NCBI GenBank assembly: GCA_000611775.1
Contig: KK106984.1
Span: 4,193,341 to 4,257,340 of the forward strand
From: Umbilicaria muhlenbergii
Taxonomy: Eukaryota > Ascomycota > Lecanoromycetes > Umbilicariales > Umbilicariaceae
Length of the DNA stretch: 64,000 nucleotides
Direction: 5' to 3'
The translations under genes and the position numbers were made by a program. Positions 47,696-59,920 of the stretch are shown here, piece after piece (the first letter of the stretch is position 1; each line of letters opens with the position of its first letter). The notes under the pieces are model-generated. The model ran no database searches, was not told the origin of the DNA, and saw nothing but the letters and a program-made list of their open reading frames with translations.

Positions 47696-49463
47696 CACAA
47701 AGATCTATCCAGCGGGCTGCGAGTAGAAGCCAGGAGCCGAAACAAGATTCGAGGCTTCAGTGGAGGCGGCGAGGAAGACGGAGAGAAGCAGGACGCTGAT
47801 TCGACTTGTTGCGTTCTGTGCGTTAAGTGTAGCGACCTTTGTACTGATCGAGAGTAGATAGAATGTCACTTGGCACTGGATTTCTTCTATGCTCCGAATC
47901 CTTGGCGAGCCCATGCGTGGCATTGATATGGTGGACTCGAGCTGGGCCCGACTTGCCCAATTGCGCATCCTAGCAACCTCTTGCACGGATCTTCGAGGAT
48001 TAGCCGGGAGTGCACTATGCGATGCCATACTTTGTGGCAACACATCATAGTCACCAGGTTGGATATCTTTCCACTTGTCTTGGACCGCTGATATTAGTTC
48101 AAGTGCAAGAAGCAGCAGCTCCCGGATCTCGTGGGGGATATTGCGAATGAACCGGCATTTCCGATTCTGTCACCGCTCTTCAGCATTATACCAAGCAAGG
48201 CAATACGGCAAGATGTCTGTTTTGTGCATGCCGGACAGAAGCAAGGGGGTAGAGGGGCTCAGCCGTTGCTGGATACCTATATGGGCGCAGCGTCCCTCAA
48301 GGTAAGTCGATAGCGCTAATATTGCAATATACATATACCACAGTTGCAACGGAAGTGTGCAAGAGTCATGAATCTGGAGTGCTGAGAGTGGCCGGAGGCA
48401 CGAGCCAAGGTGTGGGTGGGCGTTGACCTGGAAGCCGATTCCCAGTGCTGCGGTAGCGAGGTCCCGAGGAGATTGGCACATGGGACTGGAATGATAGGGC
48501 CTCACGCTCTTTCCAAGTTTGTGACGGGAATGAGCAGATTATATACTGGGGAATAGATGATCATGAGAAGACGAGGTTGACACCCTGACATTTAGCCGAT
48601 TGACAGCCCTTGGATCACAGACGATGGGCAAGTCGCACAGAAACGGCATGCGGAGAAAACGGAGGTAAATGCAGGAAGGTAAATATACACCACGGGAGCG
48701 GACGTGCGAAGTATACATGAAAACTTTCCAGATCTGGACCATGGGTCCTTGCTCATTGTCATTGATCATTGTACGAGTAGCACCGCAGCGCCCAACCACA
48801 GCAGCAACAGCCACGGCTTCATAGCCGCTCTCCTTTCCTTGTCTCCCCTCCAGGACGGCATGCCAATAAACATTAACCATCTTCCCAACCTATGGAGCGG
48901 CGGAGCGCAGGGTTGGCCAGGAGTATTAGCCTGCCAGGTAAGGTTTGGGGGGGAGTTGGACGGATAGGAAACGGACTTCCCCCGGACCGGCCTTCCGCAA
49001 GTGTCATCTGAACTCACGGAGGCAAAGGGAAACGAATTAGAGCACCGCAACGACGTATGCAGGCTTGACACAGGCGTGACAGGCACTGTAGAAGTTTAAA
49101 CCCCCCCAGAACCATGCACCGGATGCTATCCGGTCCCAGCTAGCCCCCCAACTAGGCCCCCCGAGCCCTTCGACAAGCCTCAACTAAAGCCACCGCCAGA
49201 GCCTGAACCTAAAAGCATCAAGCCAACCACTTTTCACTTCGGAAAGCGCGCCCTCCCCGTAACGCACCACATACGCCGTGACGCCGTAGCATCAGGTACA
49301 CGCACAGCCTGACAGGCCGATCAGGTGGCAGGTGCTCGCACTAGGAGCAAGCTAGTAGAGTCATTACCTTAGCATCAACTACTCGCTCTTCAACGCCGCC
49401 GCCAGTCCCGGCGGGCATATTCGTCCATCTTCAGCTGCAGGAACCGTCAGGTGACTGCGCAGG
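47696..49463. other. Gene-poor stretch with one coding-like segment
   Basis: Between the methyltransferase and KRR1 nothing is clearly a gene. At 48093-48301 on the plus strand, a frame bounded by a GATATTAG acceptor and a GTAAGT donor reads like protein (KKQQLPDLVGDIANEPAFP and DVCFVHAGQKQ), but I cannot place it in a family or find partner exons. The rest is mixed, with a C-rich patch near 49100-49160. Confidence 0.4.
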
Positions 49464-50555
<1,092 letters not shown>

Positions 50556-52086
50556 GGTTTTATTTGCTCATATCGGCGTTGATTTGATGAGCAGCATAGC
50601 ATAGCGGATCATAGCTCTGGTAGCATTAGTAAATTAATACTACATTCAATTGGCCACATCCAAGTTGCCCCCATTCCATAGCTCTCTACAGCTTTCCATG
50701 ACTCATGCAGTCTCCCCTTGGCTAGAATGAGGTCGTGGAATTCGCCCTAGTGTGGCAACAATAAGGGTATAGTGAAAGTATAAAGTTGTGTAAGCCAAGC
50801 ACGTGCACCCTTCTCCCGCCCTTCTCCGCCTCCACTTCATCTCTGGGTTCAGTCCTTGACTTGTTCCTCAACACGGAACTCCTTTCATATCCGACAGGAT
50901 CTCGAGCGATGAAACATCTAGTCTTGGGGTCCGAGAGTCGGCGCCGGGACGCATAAAGGTCGGCAGAATCTAAGCCTCCAAGCGCTGCTAGGGTAATTGC
51001 CGCAACGGCCGGCTAGGAAGTGTTGTTACGCATACCGACTTTGTGAGGGGTGCTGCAGCCATATTCCTATTCTCCTAGGGCAGATCTCTAGGCTGAACAG
51101 CTTGTACACTAACGCTTTGCTGTGGCATGTTCGTTCAAGCGGCTCACCCAAACTCAACCCCCGGTCCCGCTGTCTATTCAGTTTGTTGTCCCTAGGTAGT
51201 CCGGTGTTTCTCTTCATCTGCCACATGTTTTACATTTGAAGGTGCTTTGACCTAGTTCTTGATCCAGGCTCGCTATGAGGATATTGCTATTGCGGCGGCT
51301 GTGCGCCACCCTGCTTTGTCCATTTCTTTTTACTCATGCCTGGTATGTTCGAGCCCACAATGGTAGTAATGCGGGTGTACAGCTAGGCTTCCAGGGCGGA
51401 ACCAACACACAAGAACTCCCCGGAATACGCTTGCTCGTTGAATTTGCAAGAGCAATGCGTACCAAACGCTGAATTTGGACTGGACTTACCCGAAAAAGTG
51501 GTACGGATTTTAGGGATTGCCAAACCATAATGACTACTAAGGCAGACCATCAAACTGTGGTTGTGCAACAGGGCGCTCTGTGGAGAGCTTACCACGTGGT
51601 TGGCTGATACCCAAAATGTGACGGAAGAGCAATGTTAACAGCTACCACATTGAGATTTCCCATGCGTTCGCTTCTTTAGTCAATGAACACATTTGGCAGG
51701 AGCTGATCACGAGTGGTCACTTTATTCAGAGTCGTGTTGGTGGGACTCTTGGGCCTAGATGAGGGCATAGTTTCACCATCGCAACCGCAACCGCTCCCTA
51801 CCGTTTCGGTCGTCGGGACGCAACACTAAAAGCCCACTATTCATGGGTATGCTCAGGCTACTGAATATATCCGATACTTACATAGGTGGGAATTGTTGCG
51901 TAGGTGCAGTTCCAAGGCCTCGTATATGCGTCACACCATTTGGAAAGGCTTATATCGAGGAATACAAGAGGAAGAAGAGATCCTTCATTTCATTCTTTGT
52001 TTGCTCCTCAGCACTCGAAGAGATTCACTCGAGTACTTCAAACGCTTGCTGTCTGATACGCAAGTCCATCCGACCCCTACATCAGC
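50556..52086. other. Intergenic, KRR1 to secreted-protein gene
   Basis: About 1.5 kb. An open frame at 51275-51472 starts with a hydrophobic stretch resembling a signal peptide but has no further support. No other gene, repeat or RNA was recognised. The promoter of the secreted-protein gene should lie in the last few hundred bases. Confidence 0.45.
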
Positions 52087-53233
52087 ATGGCCAGTTACCT
52101 CATCTTCGCTCTTCTCTCAAGCTTAACATCCGCTGTCGATCCACGAATTGCTGCTCTCATTTCCGAAAGATCTACCAACTTCACCCCGGCGCCACTCGCT
52201 CAAAGATCTAGTGGGTGTTCGAATGTCAATCCTCTTGGCGGGTCCACCCCCGGAACCGTAAGTTTTAGCAGCGCCTCCCAAGACCGTTTTTGATCTGGCC
52301 TCGATTGACACCAAAAACCAACTCTAGATCTACTATAATGGGCAACCGGGTGGCTGCCCCATCATAAACGCCCTAGATGCTGACAAAACGTGCAAGTCGA
52401 GCATGACTCCTCGCGGCACGTACTGTTCCGGCTACTGCGAGCTCAACACCCACTTCTTCTACGGCAAAGAAGTTCCATTTTCTCCAGCGGCCCATTGCTC
52501 GGCCGATGAGAGCTGCTCCGTCCAGGCGTCTGAATCAGTGACTATTACGCAGACTTATTCATTCAATATCGGAGCTTCACTTTCGCAGAGATCAGAAGAA
52601 GGGGTTTCTCTGGTGCAGCGGGATGCAGCATCCACATTGAAGGCCGCTTTCGATGTCGTATGACCCCGAATCCAAGGGCAATCGTCGGACTAGGGTGTCT
52701 AACAAACGAATCAGGGCGCTTCATACAGCTATTCCACAGCAAAAACCACGTTGAGTGGAATAACCGTATCGCGGCCGACGAACAACAACGCCTCTGACTG
52801 TGGCTATTGGACCATGTGATCTCCAATGACACCCGATTTGGTCGCGCCGCGCATAGCTGATTGGTGTTGAGGTCATAGGGTACCCATTTTCTGGACATCT
52901 TGCGGCACCATGAGCACCGCCCTCACAGATTTCCACTTTGTACACTTGGAGAAGGACCACCAAGGGAAATGCCCACAGAACAAAGTCGCTACAACGGAGA
53001 ACTATTGCAACACGACTGTAAGTGAGCTCTGAGCCATGTGGGAATGAGACACCGTGATTGACTGTGTGGCGCTACAGCCGTACCTGGATAACAACGGGAA
53101 GAACACCGGTATTCCAATCTTCGTCGTCACTGGGTGCAAGAGCAACTTATTGCAGCCGGCGCATATGCAGGATCCCATTTACACCTATCCGGGCGTCGCT
53201 GCTACCGCTTTTCAAACCACCTTTCAGCAATAG
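52087..53233 (+). CDS. Secreted Cys-containing protein of unknown function
   Basis: Exons 52087-52257, 52328-52657, 52715-52815, 52879-53017 and 53078-53233 join to 298 residues with every junction in frame. It starts with a likely signal peptide (MASYLIFALLSSLTSAVDPR, cut near Ala-Val). The mature part has about a dozen Cys spread as CSNVNPLGG, GGCPIINALDADKTCKSS, YCSGYCELNTHFFYG, CSADESCSVQASESVTITQT, CGYWT, TSCGT, CPQNK, NYCNTTPYLDNNG and TGCKSN. The central YSFNIGASLS and SYSYSTAKTTLSG segments look like amphipathic beta strands. It recalls a family of uncharacterised secreted proteins in filamentous ascomycetes with a CGYWTF..P block. I infer a disulfide-bonded beta-rich extracellular protein; the role is unknown. 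Confidence 0.8.
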
Positions 53234-53966
53234 TTGGGTTTGAGTCCCATGGACGTGGTGTCTGAATTGCTGGAGCTGCTGCGATATGGTTGATTTAGGA
53301 GGCATGGTAGCAGGCTTTGCGGTGAAGTCTTTCGAGAATCAACCATCCCGTCTGTCATTGACATGTCTGCTCCTGCCAAACTGCGTCTATTTATTTGTAC
53401 ATGAGTTACATACTATTTGCTTTGCTTGGTGAAAACAGAACGTTTAAGAGGGAATTGTGACGTTCATGGCTCTGGTGTCAGAGAGCTTCTGACTGATATG
53501 TGCTCGAGAAGCCTCTCCCGTATAGAGCAGCAACTCAGGCCTGATGAGATGAGACGAGACCAGATGCCGCTTTTCATACGCGCTTGCCTGGCGCAGAAAA
53601 GAAGCGAGATGTGCTCCATCCATGGCGTGCGGGTCCTCCCGGGACTTCCTCCGTAGTGCAGCAGATTGGCGGGACTTGCGTCAGAGCGCACTCTAGCTCC
53701 AAGCCTCGACAGCAATCTTGTTCTTGCTTTCGAGACAGCCATCAACAGACAACGACAACCGCCTTCTCGGTTCATCTCATTCCTTCCTGTTCCAACTCTT
53801 AACCCTTTAATCCCTTTAATCCCTTTAATCCCTTTAATCCCTTTAATCCCTTTAATCAGCCTTGGATATTGTGAGAGTCTTCGCTTCGAGCATCCGGATC
53901 GACAGCCAGTGAAGACGCCGGATCCCCTATTGTCGCCATCGCAATCGCTGTCGCAATCCTTTGATC
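53234..53966. other. Intergenic with nonamer repeat, upstream of PNS1
   Basis: This is the 3' flank of the secreted-protein gene and the PNS1 promoter. Apart from the nonamer repeat at 53803-53856 I see no distinct feature. Confidence 0.5.
53803..53856 (+). repeat. Six perfect copies of CCCTTTAAT
   Basis: A nine-base unit is repeated six times without error, about 110 bases before the PNS1 start codon. It probably lies in the promoter or 5' untranslated region. The perfection suggests recent expansion. Confidence 0.95.
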
Positions 53967-55945
53967 ATGGCCGCGCATGGTGGAGCTGCCGACAGCTACT
54001 ACAACAATGCAGGCTCACAACCACCAATGTCGTACCCACCGCAAGCCTATGGCAACGGCACCGGAAATCAAGGCCAACCTCAATACCAGGCGCCTCCTGA
54101 AGCCAAGTACCAGCAGCCGCCACCCAATTACGGTCAGAACTACCAAAACGGGGGAGGCCCGGTAGGACCAAGTGGCGATGGGAAACAAACATTTGCGCAG
54201 GCGTTCAAGATCGACAAGCCGAAGTGGAACGACCTCTGGGCGGGTATTCTGGTGCGTGTACCATGATCGCGATCGTATATGTCTATTAACGCGTTCTGCG
54301 TCAGCTTATCTTGGTGTTCTGTGGCTTCACTGCCGTATCTGGTATCGCACTTTATGGCTACTCATCCACCAAAGGCTTCAACGGCGGCGGCATCTACGGC
54401 AGCTCGAACGATTTCTCCCTCAATACGAACACCGTCGTTCTCTTCGTTTTCGTGCTCTGTGTCGCCTTCGCTTTCTCATGGCTTTACTTCACAATGGCGC
54501 GCGCCTTTACGAAGCAATTCATCTGGATCACTGGGATCCTGAACATTCTGTTTGGCGTCGGCACCGCCATCTTCTACTTCATCGAGAAATACTACTCTGC
54601 CGCCATTGTATTCATCCTCTTCGCTATCTTTAGTATAATATGCTTCGTCAGCTGGATACCTCGAATCCCGTTCAGTGTGCTGATGCTTCAGACATGCATG
54701 GATGTTGCCAAGAGCTACGGACATGTCTTTCTTGTCAGCGCGATTGGTGGCATTGTGTCTGTGGCGTATGGAGGTAGGTCATTGGCATGCTTTGCTCTAC
54801 GTCGAACTATGAAAACTTATGATATTCGGTAGCCTGGTTCTCGGTGACATTGGTTGCAATCTACGTCAAATACGAGCCAAGCAGTGGCGGATCTAATCCT
54901 GCCTGTTCCTCTGGCTCCGTGGGCGGTTGTTCATCCGCTAAAGTCATCGGCTTGCTCGTCTTTGTCACGTTCGCATCATATTGGATCACCGAATGGATCA
55001 AGAACACCATCTACTCCACTGTTGCTGGCGTCTACGGCTCGTAAGCTTTCCCCTTTGTCATATATCCATCCTGAGCGACTGACTCCCCTTCAGGTGGTAT
55101 TTCTGCAGCGGGAAACCCGGTGGGATGCCAAAAGGTGTCACCAGAGGCGCCTTTCGACGTTCGATGACCTACTCTTTCGGCAGCATTAGCTTTGGCTCCC
55201 TGATCGTCGCTCTCATCAATATGCTACGCCAAGCCGTCAGTATCGCACAGCAGCAGGAGGCCCAATCTGGGAACATGATTGCGTCAATCGCTTTCTGTGT
55301 ACTAGGCTGCTTCATCGGCATCTTGGATTGGGCTGTGCAGTTCATCAATCGCTATGCCTTCTCCTATATCGCGCTCTACGGTAAAGCATATATCCCCGCA
55401 GCAAAGGACACTTGGCGGTACGTTATTCCCCTTCGTCCATTCCACTGTCTTTGACTACCGCCACTGATTCTGTCACGCAGGATGATGAAAGACCGCGGCA
55501 TCGACGCCCTCGTCAACGACTGCCTCATCGGTCCCGTCCTGACAATGGGTTCGACCGCTTCGGCTTTCCTGTGCTCCTTCTTAGCTTTCCTGTACCTCAA
55601 GTTCACCGATCCGGCATATAATTCCGGCGGCAAATTCACGGCTGTGGTGATGGCGTATTCGTTTTTGATCGGGTTGCAGGTCGCGCAGATCTTCCTTACG
55701 CCGATTGGAAGTGGTGTTGAGTTAGTTTCATCCTCTTCGATGTTATTATGTGTATTTCTCTGACAAGTCGTTTAGTACGTTCTTCGTGGCTGCGGCTTGG
55801 GATCCGGAAGGTGAGTTTGAGTTTGATAATCCGAAGTTTAGGGCGAGTGCTGATACTGTGTTTAGTCCTCATGCGCGAACACCCGGATTTGTATGGGAGA
55901 CTCATTCAAGTCTATCCTAAAGTTCAGCAGATGATTCATGCTTGA
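53967..55945 (+). CDS. PNS1: Pns1-like choline-transporter-like membrane protein
   Basis: Seven exons, 53967-54251, 54305-54773, 54833-55040, 55094-55417, 55481-55720, 55776-55810 and 55866-55945, join to 451 residues, all in frame. The cytosolic N-terminus is rich in Gln/Pro/Tyr/Gly and ends KPKWNDLWAGIL. Many hydrophobic segments follow, for example LVFCGFTAVSGIALYGY, VVLFVFVLCVAFAFSWLYF, ILNILFGVGTAIFYFI and VIGLLVFVTFASYWITEWI. The C-terminal CTL signature includes GSISFGSLIVALINMLR, YIALYGKAY and DTFFVAAAWDPE. CTL/SLC44 proteins sit in plasma and organelle membranes; yeast Pns1 does not clearly transport choline, so the substrate stays open. Exon 6 has 35 bases. Confidence 0.93.
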
Positions 55946-56478
55946 ATACCGGGGTTTTGGGGGATTTCATCGTTCATCGGGTCAGGTCTTGTAAATGGTC
56001 TTGATACCCCGGGAGTGAGAATGGGAAACGCGTGCTTCCAACTAGGTTACTTAATTTAGATAGCGATTTCGCCGATGATTGATATTGCGTATTCTTTAAA
56101 TGGGTTCCACGGGTACAATAACTTGAATGGACGCGAGAAGACTTATTGACTGACCTGGATGAATCGAGCACTTGTAACCGACAGCTCGACAGCTATCAGA
56201 GACATCCCAGGATGCAAGAAGCGGAGAAGTAACTCATACCTGTCAACTGTGTTTCAGAAACTCCATCATCTCTGCCCGGGGCAGTCATCAGGGTCCAGGT
56301 ATAGTATTCTCACATTGCATGCAAAAGGCAACGGTGACAAAACATCACTAACTCGGATCTTCATTGTCTGCCTAGTGGCCCATCTACAGTCAACCTTCCC
56401 CCTTTCTAACCGCCCTCACCTTTCCAGTATTTCCCCATCCCCCACCCCGCACCCCTCACTTCCACCACCCCCTCCCAT
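55946..56478. other. Intergenic between convergent PNS1 and GLO3
   Basis: Convergent 3' flanks. The end nearest GLO3 (56395-56478) is strongly C-rich, matching the G-rich 3' end of GLO3 on the other strand. No gene is seen. Confidence 0.5.
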
Positions 56479-58308
56479 CTAACTGTTCAAATAATTCCGT
56501 ATCGCCCCTACCACGACATCAACATTAGCCATCATCCCCAACCCCAACCCCCCCCCTCTACCACCCTTTCCCCCTCCTCGTCCCTCACACAACCCCAATC
56601 CACAGCCCAAGAATAGACACAACTCACCTTGCAACCTACTCGCCCCCTCCCCCAGCACCTGCGTAAGATTCTCCAAATCATCCCCGGCCGTAACGCCAAA
56701 CTTCCTCACAAAATCCCTCGCCGCCCCCTCCAAATCCCCATAATCCCCGCCCTCCGCCTGTGCCGCATCATCCTCCGGCCGGCCAAAATACGCATTGCTG
56801 GAGATGGACGTCGCGCCCTCGAAGCCTTGCAGACGGGATTTGGCTTCGGACTGGGCGGCCGGGTCGAAGGCGGCGCGGCCGAAGAACTCGTCCGACGAGA
56901 TGCCTTTTTGGGCGCCGAATTTCTGGCGGGCGTATTTTTCCGTGTCGTCGTCTGCGGGGGAGGGGTGAGGATGGGATAGAGAAGGGATGGGAAAGGGGTA
57001 GTAGAAGGGGAGATTTGGGGGGGGGACTGACCTTCATCGACGGCTTTGCTGGAGCCGACGGAGCCGAAGCCCATTTTTTTGGGGGGGGCGGCTGCTTTGG
57101 CGCCGCCGACTTGGCCGAAGCCTAGGCGGCCCACTCCCATTCCTAGTCTTTCGACTTCGCTTGCGCTGCGCTCGTGGCCTCGGGTGGCGCCGAAGGCGGC
57201 TTTGCCGGGACTGAGGGGTGTCGGGGCGGCGATTTTCGTTTTCTCGGTCGTCGTTGTACTAGCGGACCGGGTCTGGGCGTCTGCGGTCGCGGTTTCGGCG
57301 TCAGGATCGTAGCCTAGCTTCTCTATTCGTTCGGCCTCCTCCTTCGCCTTCTTCTCTGCCGCGTCGAAATCGATGGTGTCGGCGACTTTCTTTGCGCCGA
57401 GTTTTTGAGTCTTCTTCGCGCCGAGGACGTTGGCTTTTCGGGCGCCGACTGTTGTGGCGGTTTTGCGGATGGCGGAGGAGGAGATAGTGCGGGGGGCGGG
57501 TTCCGAGGGTTCGGATTCGGATCCCATGAGAGGGGTTTTTGGTCGGGCTGTTCCGTTACTGTTGGCACCGGGGTTGAGGAACGGGGATGCTGTGCGGCTT
57601 ATTACGGGGGGAGTCTGGGTTCGTGATGGTGGGTTGCTGGGCCGTTTTATTGATGGCTTGTCCCAGGAGGAGAAGAAATCGTCACTGGGTTCACCTGACG
57701 GCGTGGCTGTGCCGTCGCCGGATGAAGGAGCAACGACGTCTGTGATGACTACTTCGACGGGGTATCTGCAATGCGGTTAGCTTAGCTGGGCCACGAATGC
57801 CTGTGTCCTTACTCAAGGGCATCTGCGTTGGCTCGCTTCTTCAATTCCTCTTTGTATTTTGTTGCAGCGTTTGATGTGTATTTAGTCTTGGGGTCTTTGC
57901 TGGCCAGAGCAGCCGTACCGCTGTGCGATTGGAAGTATTTCGTGGCTGACTCGTTGCCCCCTACCTTCATAATCCGTAGTTGATCCCACTGCCACTCTGC
58001 TCGTCCATCGTGTCAGTAGCTCTTCCCAGATGCGGGTTAGGTATGGCCATACGATCTAGATTCGTAGATCTCACAAATGATATGTGGACGCCCAGGTTTC
58101 GGTGATTCGAAGAGCAATCGAGACAGAGGTAGATACCAAATGGAACGGAGGACCATGTTGGATTCTTGGTGCCACAGTCGAAGCATATCTGAGCTGTTCA
58201 GCTCATGTATAGGTTCCTTGTTGTACCGGGTGTGCCTACCTTATTGGCTGGTTTTGTCTTCAATTTCTCAAAGATCTTTTGTGATTGGGCCTTTGATGCT
58301 GAACTCAT
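56479..58308 (-). CDS. GLO3: ArfGAP, Glo3 type
   Basis: Six minus-strand exons, 58240-58308, 58053-58188, 57813-57996, 57032-57765, 56628-56951 and 56479-56507, join to 491 residues in frame. The ArfGAP domain is complete: after [20 protein letters not shown], the zinc finger reads [13 protein letters not shown], then [14 protein letters not shown] (C-x2-C-x16-C-x2-C), with the catalytic Arg in SFVRSTNLD and [13 protein letters not shown] Ser/Pro-rich middle part leads to the GLO3 motif region with [13 protein letters not shown], and the C-terminus is an amphipathic helix ending AIRNYLNS. Glo3 stimulates GTP hydrolysis on Arf1 during COPI vesicle formation at the Golgi. The last exon has only 29 bases. 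It is divergent from TIM21 (266 bases between starts). Confidence 0.94.
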
Positions 58309-58574
58309 GATGAAGGTTGCGTACGCGGATGTAGCGTAGGCTCTGTAGCAAGGTTGAGGGTATAGGCAGAGACGAGTCAAGGAGATGCCCTTTGAAATTT
58401 TAAAAGAAATACCACGAATATGTAACTGGTGAGGTCCTTAGACTTGAGGCCAATATCTATCTGAACAATAATGAGCTGGCCTGAGAGAGTCCCTGCTAAA
58501 TCTGGATTAGTCATGCACGCTAAAATACCTTATCCTCCGATGTCTGCTTCCCCACCATCGAGTGATGATGAAGG

Positions 58575-59569
58575 ATGCGGCCTTCCAGTCTTCTCGCTGG
58601 TAAAGCACGGCACATTGCTACAATGAAATACAACGCTTGTGGACCAGTGATTAATAAGTTATCACCCACTGGTGTACACTTATTGTCCGTTGGCAGATCG
58701 ACGTGCTTCCCCTGGAGAGCACTACGCAGCTATGCCACGCAAAATACTCTAGGCGGTACAACAGGACCGTCCAGGAAGCAGATCACAGTAGCTAGTGATG
58801 ATGGGCGTGTCAGATGGGGAGACCTGAGCACACGGGAAAAGGCGGCACGAACAACGCAGCAAACATTCAACTTTGGAATCATCTTAGCAGGAATGGTCAT
58901 GACTGTAAGTATTTATTCTGCCCGGGTGCCAATAGTTCTAATCAGTATGCCGTAGGGAGGCGTTGCTTTCCTGCTCTATACGGACGTGTTCTCTTCCGAC
59001 AGCAGAACGAGTCACTTCAACCGCGCTGTGGATCAAATTCGGGCAGACTCGAGGGTCAGAGAACTGCTCGGCCCAGCCAAGCAAATTCGAGCGTTCGGGG
59101 AGCCGACGTTGAACAAATGGGCACGAGCTCGACCAATTGCGTAAGTTGACGTGCAACTGGCTGTCCCTGGCAAGGAATCCGGAACACCTCCAGCTGATAT
59201 ATAGCTCACAGAACGAAGATTAGTAAAGACCGGACAGGAACTGAGCATCTCATAATGCACTTCAATGTGCGGCTCTCCATCGTCTCCGTCATCTTTGTCA
59301 GCTCCACGGTATTATGACTGATGCAACGAACAGGTTGAGGGGCCGTTGAACAGCGGAGTGGCCAACATGCATATGACGAAAAGTCCCGGCCAGTCTGAGT
59401 ATCAGTACAAATATCTGGCACTGGACGTGAAAGGTTTACACAATCCCGCTCAACCAAAAAACACATGCTAACATTGGCAGGCCATTCTCGTATATATCTT
59501 GAGAACGCCGATGCTGCCAAAGAGCAGAAGAAGACAGGCATGAAAGTGTTCGGCGTGCGTTGGGGTTAA
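58575..59569 (+). CDS. TIM21: TIM23 complex subunit Tim21
   Basis: Exons 58575-58904, 58956-59140, 59212-59266, 59334-59433 and 59481-59569 join to 252 residues in frame. The N-terminus is basic and Ser/Thr-rich (presequence). After SDDGRVRWGDLSTREKAART there is one membrane span, FGIILAGMVMTGGVAFLLYT. The intermembrane-space domain follows, with FNRAVDQIRADSRVRELLG, IMHFNVEGPLNSGVANMHM and the end MKVFGVRWG. Tim21 links the TOM complex, TIM23 and respiratory supercomplexes during protein import into mitochondria. The length fits the family. Confidence 0.93.
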
Positions 59570-59920
59570 CGGGACCCCTGAGTAACGTGCGATAAGGCAC
59601 AAGAAGACAATGCCTATCCGATCTGTCTAACACAATGTCTGCAACGCACCTGCACATAGGAGGCTTTCTCTAGGAATTGACTGAGGCTAAGGGAATTGAA
59701 GAGTAGGGCTACCTTACCGTGTCTGCTTGATGCTTTCTCCAGAAACGATGCCAAGACGGCCGCTTCGCTTCGCCGGCCGCTAAAATAGCGCCCTTTTAGG
59801 TCAAGCTACGATCTGCTCCAATATGCTTTCAGGAACGCGATATCCTGTACCACGAGCTCCATACCTTACTCACCCAAGGCACCTGCAGGCTACGCTAAAC
59901 ACATTGCGCCGTACGAAGAC
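59570..59920. other. Intergenic, TIM21 to F-box gene
   Basis: A short stretch with mixed sequence. A CGCTTCGCTTCGCCGGCCGC patch near 59760 is GC-rich. Nothing is recognised as a gene. Confidence 0.5.

Noticed and set aside
51275-51472. Possible small secreted protein with hydrophobic N-terminus
   Set aside because: It has only 65 codons, no Cys in the mature part, no splice partners and no similarity I recognise.
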